Of a DNA stretch of 64,000 bases, positions 1 through 9,776 are shown piece by piece. The translations under genes were made by a program, and so were the position numbers. The notes under the pieces were generated by a model. It had not been told where the DNA came from. It searched no databases and saw nothing but the letters and a program-made list of their open reading frames with translations. Where the stretch lies: contig NZ_JAHHUL010000013.1 in NCBI RefSeq assembly GCF_019008365.1, forward strand, positions 53,153-117,152. Reading direction: 5' to 3'. Within the stretch, counting starts at the first letter, position 1, and every line of letters starts with the position of its first letter. The DNA comes from Phosphitispora fastidiosa. GTDB lineage: Bacteria; Bacillota; Thermincolia; Thermincolales; UBA2595.

Positions 1-326
1 GAGATGATATTGATATCAGAATAGGAAATATTAATGTTAAAGCATTCGGATCACAAGGGCAACAGAGGACAGGGGCTCTTAGCATGAAGCTTTCTGAAAT
101 AGAATTCATGAAAAATGAAACCGGAGAATATCCGGTATTACTCCTTGATGATGTTATGTCTGAACTTGATACTAATAGAAGAAAATATCTTCTTAAGGTA
201 GTAAAGGGGAAGGTACAGACTTTTGTTACAACAACAGGAATTAAAGATGTCTTTGATACCGTTATAGAAAACAGTCGAATATTTGAAGCACAATCAGGTA
301 TCATAAATATAGTACAGGAGGGTTGA
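1..326 (+). CDS. recF: RecF, C-terminal part (truncated by window edge)
   Basis: DNA replication/repair protein RecF, an SMC-like ATPase that loads RecA at single-strand gaps. Only about the last 108 codons are present; the frame is open from base 3 and has no start in the window. The fragment carries the ABC signature-like stretch GSQGQQRT and the Walker B segment VLLLDDVMSELD, which are diagnostic for the RecF C-terminal lobe. The stop (324-326) is followed one base later by the remB start, as in the Bacillus dnaA-dnaN-recF-remB-gyrB-gyrA block, so this is the conserved origin-proximal cluster. Confidence 0.93.
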   Translation, partial: DDIDIRIGNINVKAFGSQGQQRTGALSMKLSEIEFMKNETGEYPVLLLDDVMSELDTNRRKYLLKVVKGKVQTFVTTTGIKDVFDTVIENSRIFEAQSGIINIVQEG

Positions 327-327
327 A

Positions 328-609
328 ATGTTTATTCATCTGGGAGGAGATACTGTTGTCCCCAAAGAAGAAGTAATAGCTATTCTTAGTTTAAAACTGG
401 TAAATAAAGCAGATATAAATCGAGAATTTATGGTACTTGCTGAAGAAGAAGGGTTTATCAGCAATATCACAGATAATGCCGCCTCAAAGTCTTTTATAAT
501 AACAACAAAGAAAATTTTTCTATCTCCCATTTCACCAAGTACCCTGAAAAAGAGGTCAAAAGAGGAGATTGATAAAAATGAAAGACAGGTAAAAGACAAG
601 CCGTGGTAA
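328..609 (+). CDS. remB: RemB-like regulator (DUF370)
   Basis: Small DUF370 protein of 93 residues. It begins MFIHLGGDTVVPKEEVIAI, the family's N-terminal signature. In Bacillus subtilis the paralogue in this position (YaaB/RemB) lies between recF and gyrB and is needed for extracellular matrix gene expression; RemA-type relatives bind DNA. ATG 328 follows GGAGGG at good spacing and lies one base after the recF stop, so the two are co-transcribed. The 3' end overlaps an intrinsic terminator. Family assignment is firm from sequence and position; the function here is inferred from Bacillus. Confidence 0.85.
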   Translation: MFIHLGGDTVVPKEEVIAILSLKLVNKADINREFMVLAEEEGFISNITDNAASKSFIITTKKIFLSPISPSTLKKRSKEEIDKNERQVKDKPW

Positions 610-629
610 GAATAGGAGCCACGGTTTTT
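601..629 (+). terminator. Terminator overlapping the remB stop codon
   Basis: CCGTGG (601-606) pairs with CCACGG (619-624) and is followed by five T. The hairpin includes the remB stop codon and would separate recF-remB from gyrBA transcription. Confidence 0.6.
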
Positions 630-638
630 GCGTTATTC

Positions 639-667
639 TTGTGGTTAACGGAATAATGTGGTAAAAT
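639..667 (+). promoter_or_regulatory. Sigma-A promoter of gyrB
   Basis: TTGTGG (639-644), a 17-bp spacer, and TAAAAT (662-667), placed directly after the remB terminator and 39 bp before the gyrB start. Confidence 0.55.
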
Positions 668-684
668 ATTGATTTGGAGATTAA

Positions 685-2613
<1,929 letters not shown>

Positions 2614-2649
2614 TTATAAAGAAATGAACTAACCAAGAGGTGAAAAAAC

Positions 2650-5085
2650 TTGACAGAACAAGGTGCAGGGAAAATACTGCCTATTGACATTAATGATGAA
2701 ATGAAGAATTCGTATATAGATTATGCCATGAGTGTTATTGTAGGCAGGGCCCTTCCTGATGTCAGGGATGGTCTGAAACCGGTACACAGACGTATTTTAT
2801 ATGCAATGCACGAATTGGGAATGAATCCCGACAAACCGCACAAAAAGTCAGCCCGGATTGTTGGGGAAGTACTGGGTAAGTACCATCCCCACGGAGATTC
2901 GGCTGTTTATGATGCCATGGTAAGGTTAGCCCAGAACTTTTCGTCCAGGTATCCTCTTATTGACGGTCACGGTAACTTCGGGTCTGTAGACGGGGATTCT
3001 GCAGCGGCCATGCGTTATACTGAGGCCAGGATGTCAAAAATCGCCACTGAACTTCTCAAGGATATTGACAAAGATACAGTTGAATACATGGCTAACTTTG
3101 ATGACAGCCTAAAAGAACCTGTTGTGCTGCCGGCAAGAATACCAAATCTGCTCATAAATGGGTCTTCTGGTATTGCAGTAGGGATGGCTACAAATATTCC
3201 GCCCCATAATATTGGGGAGGTAATTGATGGCGTAGTTGCGGTTATTGATAACCCGGATATAACCCCAAATGAACTTATGATGAATATCAAAGGTCCGGAT
3301 TTTCCAACAGGCGGAATCATTATGGGCCGTGAGGGGATAAACAGTGCCTATGCAACCGGACGGGGAGTAATCAGGGTAAGGTCACAAGCCAGAATAGAAC
3401 GCATGTCTAACGGTAAAATGAGGATACTTGTTACCGAACTCCCTTATCAGGTAAACAAAGCGAGACTTATAGAAAAAATTGCAGATCTGGTCAGGGATAA
3501 GAAGTTGGATGGCATAACTGACCTGCGCGATGAGTCTGACCGGACCGGAATGCAGATAGTCATTGAACTTAGGCGTGATGCCAATGCCAATGTAATTCTG
3601 AACCAACTCTATAAGCATACTCAGATGCAGGAGACCTTTGGAGTAATAATGCTTGCACTGGTTGATGGGCAGCCGCGGATTTTGAATTTGAAAGAGGTAT
3701 TGTTTTATTACCTTGAACACCAAAAGGATGTTACTACAAGGAGAACAAGGTATGAACTTAATAAGGCTGAGGCAAGGGCACATATCGTCGAGGGCCTTCG
3801 AATTGCCCTCAATAATTTGGATGCTGTAATCAAGACTATTAGAGAGTCACGTACAGCTGATATTGCCAGAACCGCTTTAATGGAAAGATTCGGCCTGTCG
3901 GAAAAGCAGGCACAGGCTATCCTGGAAATGCGTCTCCAAAGGCTGACCGGTCTTGAAAGAGATAAACTTGAAGAGGAATATAAAAATCTTGTCGAAAAAA
4001 TCACGTATCTTAAGGCTGTACTGGCAAATGAGCAGATGGTCCTGGATATAATTAAAGAGGAATTACTGGAGATTAGGAATAAATACATTGACGAGAGAAG
4101 GACAGTAATCACTGACGATGATACCAGAATTGATGATGAAGATTTGATTGCCGAAGAGGACATGGTTATTACGGTTACTCATTATGGGTATATCAAACGT
4201 ATTTCCTTAGATACATACAGGAGTCAGAAACGGGGCGGTCGGGGTGTTACGGCAATGGGAACAAAAGAAGAGGATTTTGTGGAACACCTCTTTATTACAA
4301 CAACACACCATTTCATTCTCTTCTTCACCAAAAAAGGAAAAGTCTACAAGTTAAAGGTTCATGAAATTCCGGAAGCGGGGAGGCAGGCTAAAGGAACAGC
4401 GATTGTCAATCTTCTGCAGATAGCGGGTGATGATACAATTACTTCTGTTATCCCGGTAAAATCTTTTGCAACCGAGCTATTTCTGTTTACTGCAACAAGG
4501 AAAGGGATAGTTAAGAAAACACCTATTGGTGAATATATCTCTTCCAGGAAAGACGGCCTGATAGCTCTAACTCTTGATGATGGAGATGAATTGATAGATG
4601 TCAAGCTTACTTCGGGTGATGATGATATCATTATTGGTACTGCCAATGGTATGTCGATAAGATTCCATGAAACTGAAGTAAGAAGCATGGGGAGAACGGC
4701 CAGGGGTGTCAGGGGAATTACCCTGACAGGCAGGGACCTTGTTGTTGGAATGGACCTCGCACAAAAAGGGACACATCTCCTGGTAGTTTCCGCAAATGGT
4801 TATGGCAAAAGAACCAAACTGGAAGAATACCGAACTCAGGGCCGCGGCGGTAAAGGTATGATGACAATAAAGCGGACCAAACGGAACGGGCCATTGGTTG
4901 GTATCAAGATTCTCAATGTTGATGAGGAAATCATGATGATTACGGCAGAGGGAATAATTATCCGAATGGATGTAAAGGATATTTCCTCTATGGGGAGAAC
5001 TACTCAAGGAGTTACCATGATGAGGCTTGATGAAAAGGATTCTGTTGTAGCGCTTGCTAAAGTGGTCACAAAAGAAGAAGATTAA
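2650..5085 (+). CDS. gyrA: DNA gyrase subunit A
   Basis: Breakage-reunion subunit of gyrase, 811 residues. The start is TTG 2650 after AGAGGTG, giving MTEQGAGK. The catalytic tyrosine is in [12 protein letters not shown] (about residue 123). The quinolone pocket [12 protein letters not shown] has the ordinary Ser and Asp. The C-terminal wrapping domain contains the GyrA box QKRGGRG (about residue 523), followed by repeated beta-pinwheel blades such as [10 protein letters not shown] and [10 protein letters not shown]. Gyrase rather than topoisomerase IV follows from the GyrA box and the neighbouring gyrB. Confidence 0.98.
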   Translation: MTEQGAGKILPIDINDEMKNSYIDYAMSVIVGRALPDVRDGLKPVHRRILYAMHELGMNPDKPHKKSARIVGEVLGKYHPHGDSAVYDAMVRLAQNFSSRYPLIDGHGNFGSVDGDSAAAMRYTEARMSKIATELLKDIDKDTVEYMANFDDSLKEPVVLPARIPNLLINGSSGIAVGMATNIPPHNIGEVIDGVVAVIDNPDITPNELMMNIKGPDFPTGGIIMGREGINSAYATGRGVIRVRSQARIERMSNGKMRILVTELPYQVNKARLIEKIADLVRDKKLDGITDLRDESDRTGMQIVIELRRDANANVILNQLYKHTQMQETFGVIMLALVDGQPRILNLKEVLFYYLEHQKDVTTRRTRYELNKAEARAHIVEGLRIALNNLDAVIKTIRESRTADIARTALMERFGLSEKQAQAILEMRLQRLTGLERDKLEEEYKNLVEKITYLKAVLANEQMVLDIIKEELLEIRNKYIDERRTVITDDDTRIDDEDLIAEEDMVITVTHYGYIKRISLDTYRSQKRGGRGVTAMGTKEEDFVEHLFITTTHHFILFFTKKGKVYKLKVHEIPEAGRQAKGTAIVNLLQIAGDDTITSVIPVKSFATELFLFTATRKGIVKKTPIGEYISSRKDGLIALTLDDGDELIDVKLTSGDDDIIIGTANGMSIRFHETEVRSMGRTARGVRGITLTGRDLVVGMDLAQKGTHLLVVSANGYGKRTKLEEYRTQGRGGKGMMTIKRTKRNGPLVGIKILNVDEEIMMITAEGIIIRMDVKDISSMGRTTQGVTMMRLDEKDSVVALAKVVTKEED

Positions 5086-5185
5086 ATATTTTTCAGAAAA
5101 ATATCAGATAATAGAAGGAATTTTTGATGTAGATGCGAATAGAATTAACTGAAACAAAAAATCCACACATTAAAAAGAAAAATAA

Positions 5186-5247
5186 AGTCCCGAGGCAAGA
5201 GTCCCGCGACAAAAAGTCCAGAGACCGGTTTGTTAACCGGTCTTTCC
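5186..5247 (+). repeat. AGTCC structured element, copy A (three units)
   Basis: Three tandem units of 14-15 nt begin AGTCC at 5186, 5200 and 5215 and follow the pattern AGTCC-N-GAG-RC (second unit GCG instead of GAG). The last unit runs directly into the strong hairpin at 5222-5243. The same architecture recurs four more times by 6952; the other copies have two units. Confidence 0.6.
5222..5247 (+). terminator. Terminator after gyrA (hairpin of element A)
   Basis: AGACCGGTT (5222-5230), loop TGTT, AACCGGTCT (5235-5243), then a short T run. The stem is the last part of repeat element A. The remaining spacer 5248-5656 is AT-rich; I see no convincing gene in it. Confidence 0.6.
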
Positions 5248-5656
5248 TTATGGGATTACCAACTTAATTAGCCGCATTTTTTGTCGAAAAAACACAGAAA
5301 AAGGAATATTTTTCTTTAATAAAAAAACAAGGAGTTTTATCTTAGCGTAAGAATACAATATAATAAGCACATAAAAACACAAAGCTGCGCGGCATTTGTG
5401 AAAAGTGACACTAACTCTCACAAAAAAAAGAGGATTTTCCAGAACAATGAAGAAGTGTACACAAATCAATACACCATGAGAGTAAGAGATTCTTTGGAAA
5501 AGCAATGTTTTAAAATGGCCTTGTAAAATACATAAGTCATAGTGTCTGCGAATCGGTTAACACTTTGGGGGGAAATCAGAATATTCAGGCAATGTACAGG
5601 AGATGTAGGATTTTGTACAATTGGAAAAGTCTTATAGAATATTGGAGGGATGGAGA

Positions 5657-5842
5657 ATGCTAGATGTAAGATGTGATTGCGGAAAAATAGTTTGTCAGTC
5701 AGACCATGAGTTTGTGGTAATAAAGTGTCGCCACTGTAAAAGGTTTGTTTTTATAAAAGCAGAAGATAATAAACTCTCAATTTCACCGCACTTGATTAAC
5801 AGGGTGAATAGTCATCATCGCAATTGTCATAAGACAATGTAA
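5657..5842 (+). CDS. Com-like zinc-ribbon protein (copy 1)
   Basis: A 61-residue protein beginning MLDVRCDCGKIVCQ. Cysteines are arranged C-x-C-x4-C at the N terminus and KCRHCKRF about 18 residues later, followed by a hydrophobic strand. This resembles phage Mu Com, a small zinc-finger protein that activates mom translation by binding its mRNA. ATG 5657 is chosen because GGAGGG lies at ideal spacing and the start then matches the second copy; an upstream TTG (5621) has no good ribosome site. AGTCC element B starts four bases after its stop. No prophage genes are nearby, so a host role is likely. Zinc and RNA binding are inferred. Confidence 0.7.
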   Translation: MLDVRCDCGKIVCQSDHEFVVIKCRHCKRFVFIKAEDNKLSISPHLINRVNSHHRNCHKTM

Positions 5843-5845
5843 AGT

Positions 5846-5896
5846 AGTCCGGAGACTTTCGAGTCCAGAGGCCAGCAAAATATGCTGGCCTTTTTT
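5846..5896 (+). repeat. AGTCC structured element, copy B, with terminator hairpin
   Basis: AGTCC units at 5846 and 5862; the second reads AGTCCAGAGGCCAGC and its GGCCAGCA pairs with TGCTGGCC (5883-5890), followed by six T. It can act as the terminator of the first Com-like gene, but the conserved unpaired 5' repeat is not explained by termination. Confidence 0.6.
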
Positions 5897-5947
5897 CATC
5901 CCTAAAATATAGAGAAGTATTAAACAACTAAAAAGTAAAAGCCCGAA

Positions 5948-5995
5948 AGTCCAGAGACGAATCAGTCCAGAGGCCAGCGAAGATGCTGGCTTTTT
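5948..5995 (+). repeat. AGTCC structured element, copy C
   Basis: AGTCC units at 5948 and 5964; GCCAGC (5973-5978) pairs with GCTGGC (5985-5990), followed by five T. It follows copy B by about 50 bases with no gene between them, so it is not needed to terminate a gene and may instead belong to the leader of the gene at 6110. Confidence 0.6.
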
Positions 5996-6109
5996 GTATA
6001 CCTTGATGGGGAGGTGACCCATAAAAACCATCTTATGGTTCCGGAAGGAGTGTTTACAGGCATCCACCGGTAAAGGGGGTAAAACTATTAGCAAAGAAGG
6101 TGAATTTTT

Positions 6110-6283
6110 ATGGAAAATGTCAGGTGCAGATGTGGCAAGATTGTTTGTCAGTTGAAGGGAAATGTAGTTTTGGTAAAGTGCCGTCACTGTAAAAGATTTG
6201 TTATCCTCGAATTTGCCGATCCTGAAGGCCAGGACGGTGAAACAGCGCTAAAGCAAAACAGACCAAAAATTGAATACAAATGA
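6110..6283 (+). CDS. Com-like zinc-ribbon protein (copy 2)
   Basis: A 57-residue open frame. It begins MENVRCRCGKIVCQ and carries KCRHCKRFVIL, so the cysteine pattern and spacing match the protein at 5657; outside the fingers the two diverge. AAGAAGGTG lies at good spacing before ATG 6110. The tail is charged and rich in Glu, Gln and Lys. It is flanked by AGTCC elements C (upstream) and D (starting four bases after the stop). The paralogue pair and the flanking elements suggest the proteins may read the RNA elements; that is inference. Confidence 0.68.
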   Translation: MENVRCRCGKIVCQLKGNVVLVKCRHCKRFVILEFADPEGQDGETALKQNRPKIEYK

Positions 6284-6286
6284 GAT

Positions 6287-6337
6287 AGTCCGGAGACAAA
6301 AAGTCCAGAGGCCAGCAAATGTATGCTGGCTGATTCT
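6287..6337 (+). repeat. AGTCC structured element, copy D
   Basis: AGTCC units at 6287 and 6302; GCCAGCA pairs with TGCTGGC (6324-6330). Unlike B, C and E the hairpin is followed by TGATTCT rather than a clean T run, so termination should be weak here while the structure is kept. Confidence 0.58.
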
Positions 6338-6448
6338 GTAAGGCCAGTTTTTAGTTTGTTCTGATTCGGACTTAAAGGTCCAAGGTAAAGCAACCGGGTA
6401 TTTTTTCGGAAGGTAGTGAACTGGTTCCTTGAAAGGAGGGGCTATTGT

Positions 6449-6646
6449 ATGAAAACTATGTTTTTGCTAATTATGGTATTGATTCTTTTATTCAGCTTCT
6501 GTATCAGCGGGTATATATCCTTTTTCAAGTTTCCGTTACGGGACCCCAAATTAAAAGTGGTGGTTTTCATGATGATCGGTGCGGCTGCTTCAGCATTTAC
6601 CTTTATATTATGTCTTACTGTTATATGGCCGCCTGTAATGATGTAA
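6449..6646 (+). CDS. Small two-helix membrane protein (copy 1, IWPPVM end)
   Basis: A 65-residue protein with two predicted membrane helices (about residues 3-22 and 33-58) joined by a short loop, ending in LTVIWPPVMM. ATG 6449 is chosen over the upstream in-frame ATG 6416 because AAAGGAGGGG lies directly before it. It is a paralogue of the next gene and precedes the cytochrome operon. I do not recognise the family. Position suggests a small accessory subunit of the membrane cytochrome complex, which is inference only. Confidence 0.65.
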   Translation: MKTMFLLIMVLILLFSFCISGYISFFKFPLRDPKLKVVVFMMIGAAASAFTFILCLTVIWPPVMM

Positions 6647-6677
6647 AAAAATTGTTTTAGGGAAGGGGGGAAGGCTA

Positions 6678-6872
6678 ATGTCAGCTCTGTTTATAATTGG
6701 TGTATTATTAATTGTCCTCTTTGGTTTCAGTGTCAGTGCTTATCTTACATACTATAAGTTTTCTATTCAAAACTTTATTGGTAAACTGGTGGTATTCGTG
6801 TTACTGGGTGTGATTTTCTCAACTGTAACATTCACTATTTCCTTAACATTGATTTGGCCGCCGGTAATGTGA
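6678..6872 (+). CDS. Small two-helix membrane protein (copy 2, IWPPVM end)
   Basis: A 64-residue protein with the same design as the preceding gene: helix, short YYKFS/FFKFP-type loop, second helix, and the shared end LTLIWPPVM. GAAGGGGGGAAGG precedes ATG 6678. The tandem pair looks like a duplication with conserved C terminus. AGTCC element E lies 30 bases downstream, between this gene and the first cytochrome gene. Confidence 0.68.
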   Translation: MSALFIIGVLLIVLFGFSVSAYLTYYKFSIQNFIGKLVVFVLLGVIFSTVTFTISLTLIWPPVM

Positions 6873-6902
6873 CGAAACCTTTTAAAGAAATACCCGGACT
6901 TT

Positions 6903-6952
6903 AGTCCTGAGGCAAACCAGTCCAGAGGCCAGCATCCGATGCTGGCGTTTTT
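6903..6952 (+). repeat. AGTCC structured element, copy E, with terminator hairpin
   Basis: AGTCC units at 6903 and 6919; GCCAGCA (6928-6934) pairs with TGCTGGC (6940-6946), followed by G and five T. It sits 26 bases before the cytochrome c start, within its leader, so it could attenuate the cytochrome operon. Confidence 0.6.
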
Positions 6953-6978
6953 GTGAACAAGAAAGGGGTGAGATGCTC

Positions 6979-7866
6979 ATGGGCACAAATAAAAGCTGCA
7001 CCGCAAAAACTCTTGTTATAGCCACACTTGTTGCAGTAATTTGTCTTGCGTTCGGTCCGGCTGCTTTCGCAGAAGACCTGCTCCAGAAGGCAGTTATTAT
7101 AAATGAAGGATGCTTACGCTGCCACGCAGCCCAGGGGTTAAATGCCAATTTTGACGGTAAGACCGTATCCCTTTATGTGGATAAGGCTAAATATGAGGTT
7201 TCCATGCATGGTACAATGCCATGTACCTATTGCCACACCAATATTACGGACTACCCTCATACCGGGGCCTTAAAGGGAAAAGCGCTTGCTGCACAGGTTA
7301 ACGGCGAATGCCGCAGGTGTCATAAAGATGTAGCTCCTGATTACAACAAGAGTGTGCATGGGCAGGTGAACAGCGCCGAAGGCAGGCTAAATGCATTTTG
7401 CAGTGACTGCCACGGCATTCATAATATTTATAAAAAAGAGGTTGCTGAAGCAACCATTAATCACAATCAAGTACCACACACCTGTGGTAACTGTCATGAA
7501 GAACTATTGGAGCAATATGAACTTGATTTTCACGCAAAAGCAGTTCTTTTAGGCGGCAAAGAAGCTGCCAGCTGTGTTAGCTGTCACGGCAGCCATAATA
7601 TTCTCGGCCCAGAAGAAAAAGAGTCAATGGTGTCTACTGAAAACACCCCCAAGACTTGCGCTAAGTGCCACCTCTTCCCCCTGGAGAACTTTGCCAAGGG
7701 AAAGATGCATTATAGTTTAACACCCACAGGTGATGGGGCTGTATCGTTTTGGGTATTGATTGTTTTTTCGTGGCTGGTAATAGCATGTATTAGCTTTGTT
7801 CTAATATGTATATTGCTTGAGCTGCGCCGTAAATGGGCTGATGTTAACAAGCCTGGCAGTCATTAA
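6979..7866 (+). CDS. Seven-heme c-type cytochrome with C-terminal membrane anchor
   Basis: Exported multiheme cytochrome c. A Sec signal peptide (Lys-containing N terminus, hydrophobic core, AFA cleavage-like site) is followed by seven CxxCH heme motifs in order: CLRCH, CTYCH, CRRCH, CSDCH, CGNCH, CVSCH, CAKCH. Near the C terminus lies one membrane helix (VSFWVLIVFSWLVIACISF) followed by basic residues, so the heme domain would face outward. The AGGGGTGA site favours ATG 6979 over ATG 6973. It resembles the cytochrome c3/NapC-superfamily proteins that pair with a membrane cytochrome b, encoded next. Likely role: quinol-linked electron transfer to the cell exterior. Confidence 0.85.
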   Translation: MGTNKSCTAKTLVIATLVAVICLAFGPAAFAEDLLQKAVIINEGCLRCHAAQGLNANFDGKTVSLYVDKAKYEVSMHGTMPCTYCHTNITDYPHTGALKGKALAAQVNGECRRCHKDVAPDYNKSVHGQVNSAEGRLNAFCSDCHGIHNIYKKEVAEATINHNQVPHTCGNCHEELLEQYELDFHAKAVLLGGKEAASCVSCHGSHNILGPEEKESMVSTENTPKTCAKCHLFPLENFAKGKMHYSLTPTGDGAVSFWVLIVFSWLVIACISFVLICILLELRRKWADVNKPGSH

Positions 7867-7925
7867 TGAGATTCAGGAGAGGCAGTTAATTATCCCGGAT
7901 AATAAAAGGGGAGTAGGTGATAATT

Positions 7926-8696
7926 ATGGCTGACATTAATTCCGGTTTTCCGCAAAGCAAAACAGTTTATCAGCGTTGGAACATACACCACCGCCTGGTA
8001 CACTTTGGAATTTACGCTCCGTTTATTCTATGTGCTATCACAGGATTGCCTATTAAATTCCATCATAAAGGCTGGGCACAAGCTCTTGCTTCCTTTTTCG
8101 GCGGCGGGGATGGACTCTTATTTTGGCACCTGCTTGCGGGAGTATTGATTTTTTTAACCTGTATTTACCATTTAGGGTATTCGCTTCTTTGGGCCGTCAA
8201 GTATCGCCATAATTTGACGATTCCGATGCTGCCATGGGCAAAAGGGACATGGACGGCTTTGAAACAGTATTTTGCCTACCAGTTGGGCAAAAGTGACGAA
8301 CATCCTAAATTTGGGCGCTACCAGTGGAAAGAGATGTTTGACTACTGGGCGGTTTTCTGGGGGATGTTCATGATTGGTGGGTCCGGTCTTTTGATGTGGT
8401 TCCCGGAGTTTACGTTTCAGTATTTTCCCAAGTGGTTTGTTGATGCTTATCGGTGGGCTCACAGTGATGAGGCTGTACTTGCAGTGGTCTTTATTTTCAC
8501 CTGGCATTTCTATAATGTTCATTTCCAACCTGAATTCTTCCCTATGAGCTGGGTATGGTGGGATGGAAAAATGTCTGTAGATACTATGGAACTTGAACAT
8601 GGATTGGAATTGGAAATGCTTACGGAACAACAGCAGGAGATGCCAGGAAGGGGAACAGTTTCTTCTCCAAACAAAAAGTTTCCCAGTTCTGGTTGA
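7926..8696 (+). CDS. Membrane cytochrome b (FdnI/b561-like)
   Basis: About 256 residues with four predicted helices and histidines placed as in the gamma subunit of formate dehydrogenase and related b561 proteins: HHRLVHF near the N terminus, FWHLLAG in the second helix, HSDEAV and FTWHFYNVHF near the end. These would ligate b hemes and exchange electrons with menaquinone. AGTAGGTGATAATT before ATG 7926 sets the start; an in-frame GTG at 7917 overlaps that site. It lies between the seven-heme c cytochrome and two further cytochrome operon genes, suggesting one membrane complex. Confidence 0.8.
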   Translation: MADINSGFPQSKTVYQRWNIHHRLVHFGIYAPFILCAITGLPIKFHHKGWAQALASFFGGGDGLLFWHLLAGVLIFLTCIYHLGYSLLWAVKYRHNLTIPMLPWAKGTWTALKQYFAYQLGKSDEHPKFGRYQWKEMFDYWAVFWGMFMIGGSGLLMWFPEFTFQYFPKWFVDAYRWAHSDEAVLAVVFIFTWHFYNVHFQPEFFPMSWVWWDGKMSVDTMELEHGLELEMLTEQQQEMPGRGTVSSPNKKFPSSG

Positions 8697-8729
8697 TTGG
8701 ACTTCCTGATGTGAAAGGAGGAAAACTAG

Positions 8730-8849
8730 ATGGCTGGTCGTTTTTCTAAAAGTAAACCCCTCATTATGGCGGAGTTCATTTTCTACAGCATTATATTAAT
8801 CGCCTTTTTAACATGGATGCTTCCCATGGGATTTGGGAAATTTCATTAA
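8730..8849 (+). CDS. 39-residue single-helix membrane protein
   Basis: A short open frame, MAGRFSKSKPLIMAEF and onward, with one hydrophobic helix (about residues 14-33) ending near MLPMGFGKFH. GAAAGGAGG lies at ideal spacing before ATG 8730, one of the best ribosome sites in the operon. It lies between the cytochrome b and NrfH-like genes. The basic N terminus and single helix suit a small structural subunit of the cytochrome complex. No family recognised. Confidence 0.6.
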   Translation: MAGRFSKSKPLIMAEFIFYSIILIAFLTWMLPMGFGKFH

Positions 8850-8910
8850 AAAATATCCGGCAAAATGATATACCATCCAGCCTTTTTTAGGAAAGGAGGT
8901 CCGGTGATAA

Positions 8911-9540
8911 ATGAGATTTATAAAATTAATGGTGGCAATGTTTGCAGTGGCTGTAACAGCAGCATTCTTGTTCAATATTCAGGCATTTACAGATAAGAGT
9001 TTTAACAAAGAAGTGGGGTTTTGTGCCAACTGCCATGAAATGAAACCAAACTATTATACCTGGCTGGTGACATCTCACAATCAATTTGGCTGCTTAAGAT
9101 GTCATCAGGATATCACAATTGGTACCTTTGCGTACAAACACTGGAGAAACGTTATACCAGCACCTGTTGAGAAAAAAGGCATAATTCCAGACGATGTCTG
9201 CAGGTCGTGTCATACCAACACCCGTAATGTTTCTCCGCCCGGTGATATTATTTTCCCTCATGAATTGCATGTTGTTAAGCAAATTGACTGTGTTGACTGT
9301 CACAGCAATGTAACCCACCTTCACGTGTCAGAGTATATTAAAACTAATTACATAGAAAAGCAGAAGGAATTTACACCGGCTGTGTTTACAGACACCCAGG
9401 CAAAACAACTTATTAGAAAAGATAATCAGATATTGATGCCGGTGTGTATGCGCTGCCACAACGGGGACATGGCAACAGATGCCTGCAATGCATGCCATAA
9501 AAATATCAAAGCAGAAGATAAAATCGTTGTTAAGGAATAA
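8911..9540 (+). CDS. NapC/NrfH-like six-heme cytochrome c
   Basis: A 209-residue membrane-anchored cytochrome. The N-terminal helix (about residues 5-24) is an uncleaved anchor. Six CxxCH motifs follow: CANCH, CLRCH, CRSCH, CVDCH, CMRCH, CNACH. The first is within CANCHEMKPNYYTW, the NrfH/NapC quinol-oxidising signature in which a nearby Met may ligate heme 1. NrfH has four hemes, so two are extra. AAAGGAGG precedes ATG 8911. It closes the operon and is followed by a terminator. No NrfA-type nitrite reductase is present, so the electron acceptor is unknown. Confidence 0.85.
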   Translation: MRFIKLMVAMFAVAVTAAFLFNIQAFTDKSFNKEVGFCANCHEMKPNYYTWLVTSHNQFGCLRCHQDITIGTFAYKHWRNVIPAPVEKKGIIPDDVCRSCHTNTRNVSPPGDIIFPHELHVVKQIDCVDCHSNVTHLHVSEYIKTNYIEKQKEFTPAVFTDTQAKQLIRKDNQILMPVCMRCHNGDMATDACNACHKNIKAEDKIVVKE

Positions 9541-9558
9541 TAAGAAATTTCTAAGATT

Positions 9559-9589
9559 CCACGAAATAAATTTTCGTGGTTTTCTTTTT
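9559..9589 (+). terminator. Terminator of the cytochrome operon
   Basis: CCACGAAA (9559-9566) pairs with TTTCGTGG (9572-9579), followed by a T-rich tail, just after the NrfH-like gene. Confidence 0.75.
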
Positions 9590-9776
9590 GTAGTAAAAGA
9601 AAAGTGCTTGTTTAGTCCCGCCCCTTGTTTGTTGTAAAAAACTGTAGTAAAATATTTAAGTATCAATAGTTGCACATTTTAAAAGACTATTGGTAAGCCT
9701 AATAGAAATGTCTATGTAGTATAGTTGACATAAGGATAAAGACAATGTTTACATAAACAGGAGGGGAATATTTATT

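Noticed and set aside
5248..5505. 85-codon minus-strand frame between gyrA and the Com-like gene
   Set aside because: Low-complexity Phe/Ile/Lys composition from AT-rich DNA, no ribosome site, no recognisable motif.
5186..6952. c-di-GMP or other known riboswitch identity for the AGTCC elements
   Set aside because: The hallmark aptamer sequences of the known classes are absent; no known class could be matched by eye.
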